From: Phytohabitans rumicis
GTDB taxonomy: Bacteria > Actinomycetota > Actinomycetes > Mycobacteriales > Micromonosporaceae
NCBI RefSeq assembly: GCF_011764445.1
Contig: NZ_BLPG01000001.1
Location: 5,456,001-5,520,000 of the forward strand
Length of the DNA stretch: 64,000 nucleotides
Reading direction: 5' to 3'
The position numbers were made by a program, and so were the translations under genes. This document shows, one piece after another, positions 63,499-64,000 of the stretch. Position 1 is the first letter of the stretch; each line of letters opens with the position of its first letter. The notes below the pieces were generated by a model, which was not told where the DNA came from, did no database searches, and saw only the letters and a list, made by a program, of their open reading frames with translations.

Positions 63499-64000
63499 AT
63501 GAGGGTCGCGGTCGTCGGTGCGGGGCGGATGGGCGCCGCCATGGCCATCCGGCTGCGCGAGTCGGGCGCCGAGGTGGTGGTCTACAACCGCACCCGGGAC
63601 AAGGCGGTGGCCACCGGCGCGGCCATCGCCGGCACCGCCCGCGAGGCGGCCGCCTCCGCCGACACCGTGCTCGTCTCGCTGGCCGACGACGCGGCGGTGC
63701 TCGGCGCGTACAGCGGCCCGGACGGCGTCGTGGCCGGGCTCCGCGCGGGCACCGTCGTCGTCGAGACCAGCACGATCGACCCCGACACGGTACGGCGTGC
63801 CGCCGAGCTGGTCGGCGAGCGCGGCGCGGTGCTCCTCGACGCGCCCGTCTCCGGCAGCGTGCCGCTGGTCCAGCAGGGACAGTTGACGTTCATGGTGGGC
63901 GGGCCGGCCGCCGATCTCGACCGGGTCCGGCCGGCCCTGGACCTACTGGCCAAGCAGGTGTTCCACGTCGGGCAGGTCGGCTCGGGCGCGGTGGTGAAGC
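63499..64000 (+). CDS. Beta-hydroxyacid dehydrogenase (3-hydroxyisobutyrate dehydrogenase family), 5' part
   Basis: ATG 63499 opens a frame that stays open to the window end, 167 residues. The NAD(P) motif is VVGAGRMG, the substrate motif is DAPVSGSVPLVQQG, and the catalytic-lysine region GSGAVVK is reached at the last visible codon. The missing part should be the all-helical C-terminal domain. It starts one base after the SDR-like stop, so the operon continues beyond the window. Its substrate would be a small 3-hydroxyacid or a tartronate-semialdehyde-like compound. Confidence 0.88.
   Translation, partial: MRVAVVGAGRMGAAMAIRLRESGAEVVVYNRTRDKAVATGAAIAGTAREAAASADTVLVSLADDAAVLGAYSGPDGVVAGLRAGTVVVETSTIDPDTVRRAAELVGERGAVLLDAPVSGSVPLVQQGQLTFMVGGPAADLDRVRPALDLLAKQVFHVGQVGSGAVVK

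Noticed and set aside
1-64000. CRISPR arrays, tRNA/rRNA genes and integrative element ends
   Set aside because: I saw no regularly spaced repeats, no cloverleaf-forming intergenic sequence and no integrase. A covariance-model scan would be needed to exclude small RNAs fully.

Overview
The window is high-GC DNA from an actinomycete. Codon third positions are G/C-rich, GTG and TTG starts are frequent, genes overlap with ATGA/GTGA junctions, and a complete conservon (cvnA-D with P450 and ferredoxin) is present. Long GATC-ended hairpins between convergent genes suggest Micromonosporaceae, but that is my inference and no rRNA or housekeeping marker confirms it. I saw no tRNA, rRNA, CRISPR array, insertion sequence or phage gene.

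Region 1 (1-26028) is a biosynthetic gene cluster that continues off the left edge. It holds the C-terminal part of a type I polyketide synthase with a reductive (aldehyde or alcohol) release domain. Three tandem flavin-dependent-halogenase-like proteins follow, then an aromatic-ring hydroxylase, a TetR regulator, a prolyl-carrier-type acyl-CoA dehydrogenase, a stand-alone adenylation protein, a flavin reductase and an MFS exporter. After a few less clearly related genes (16730-19355), a promoter at 19428-19455 starts a second operon. This encodes a free carrier protein, a PltA-like halogenase, the 4-hydroxyphenylglycine cassette (hmaS, hmo, hpgT) and a cation/proton antiporter. The parts point to a halogenated product drawing on proline-derived pyrrole, 4-hydroxyphenylglycine and a reduced polyketide. 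I cannot name the compound.

Region 2 (26033-38249) is a sugar-uptake and catabolism locus. It has a five-gene Opp/Dpp-type ABC transporter, a GH20 hexosaminidase, a Gfo/Idh/MocA oxidoreductase and a divergent ROK repressor with a palindrome between them. An M81 (MlrC) hydrolase and cutC follow. Region 3 (38411-39791) has two secreted proteins, one with CBM2 and one RlpA-like.

Region 4 (39871-47024) is a conservon: a membrane histidine-kinase-like CvnA, roadblock protein, DUF742 protein and small GTPase, followed by an unknown protein, a P450 and a ferredoxin, and headed by an extra membrane sensor-like protein. Region 5 (47440-56533) has a MoxR/VWA pair, a K+ channel, a cupin, an SDR, a threonine synthase and a two-gene unit pairing a SLOG protein with a membrane protein carrying two TrkA-N-like domains and a RyR domain.

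Region 6 (56614-64000) is a catabolic operon behind an XRE-cupin regulator: M24 hydrolase, two-subunit TPP dehydrogenase E1, amidohydrolase, bicupin, SDR-like protein and a beta-hydroxyacid dehydrogenase cut by the window end.

Ten genes, spread over the window, carry eleven single-base losses in all, every one in a short run of G or C. In each case restoring one base rebuilds a normal protein. I read these as assembly errors and annotate the genes as full length with a frameshift.
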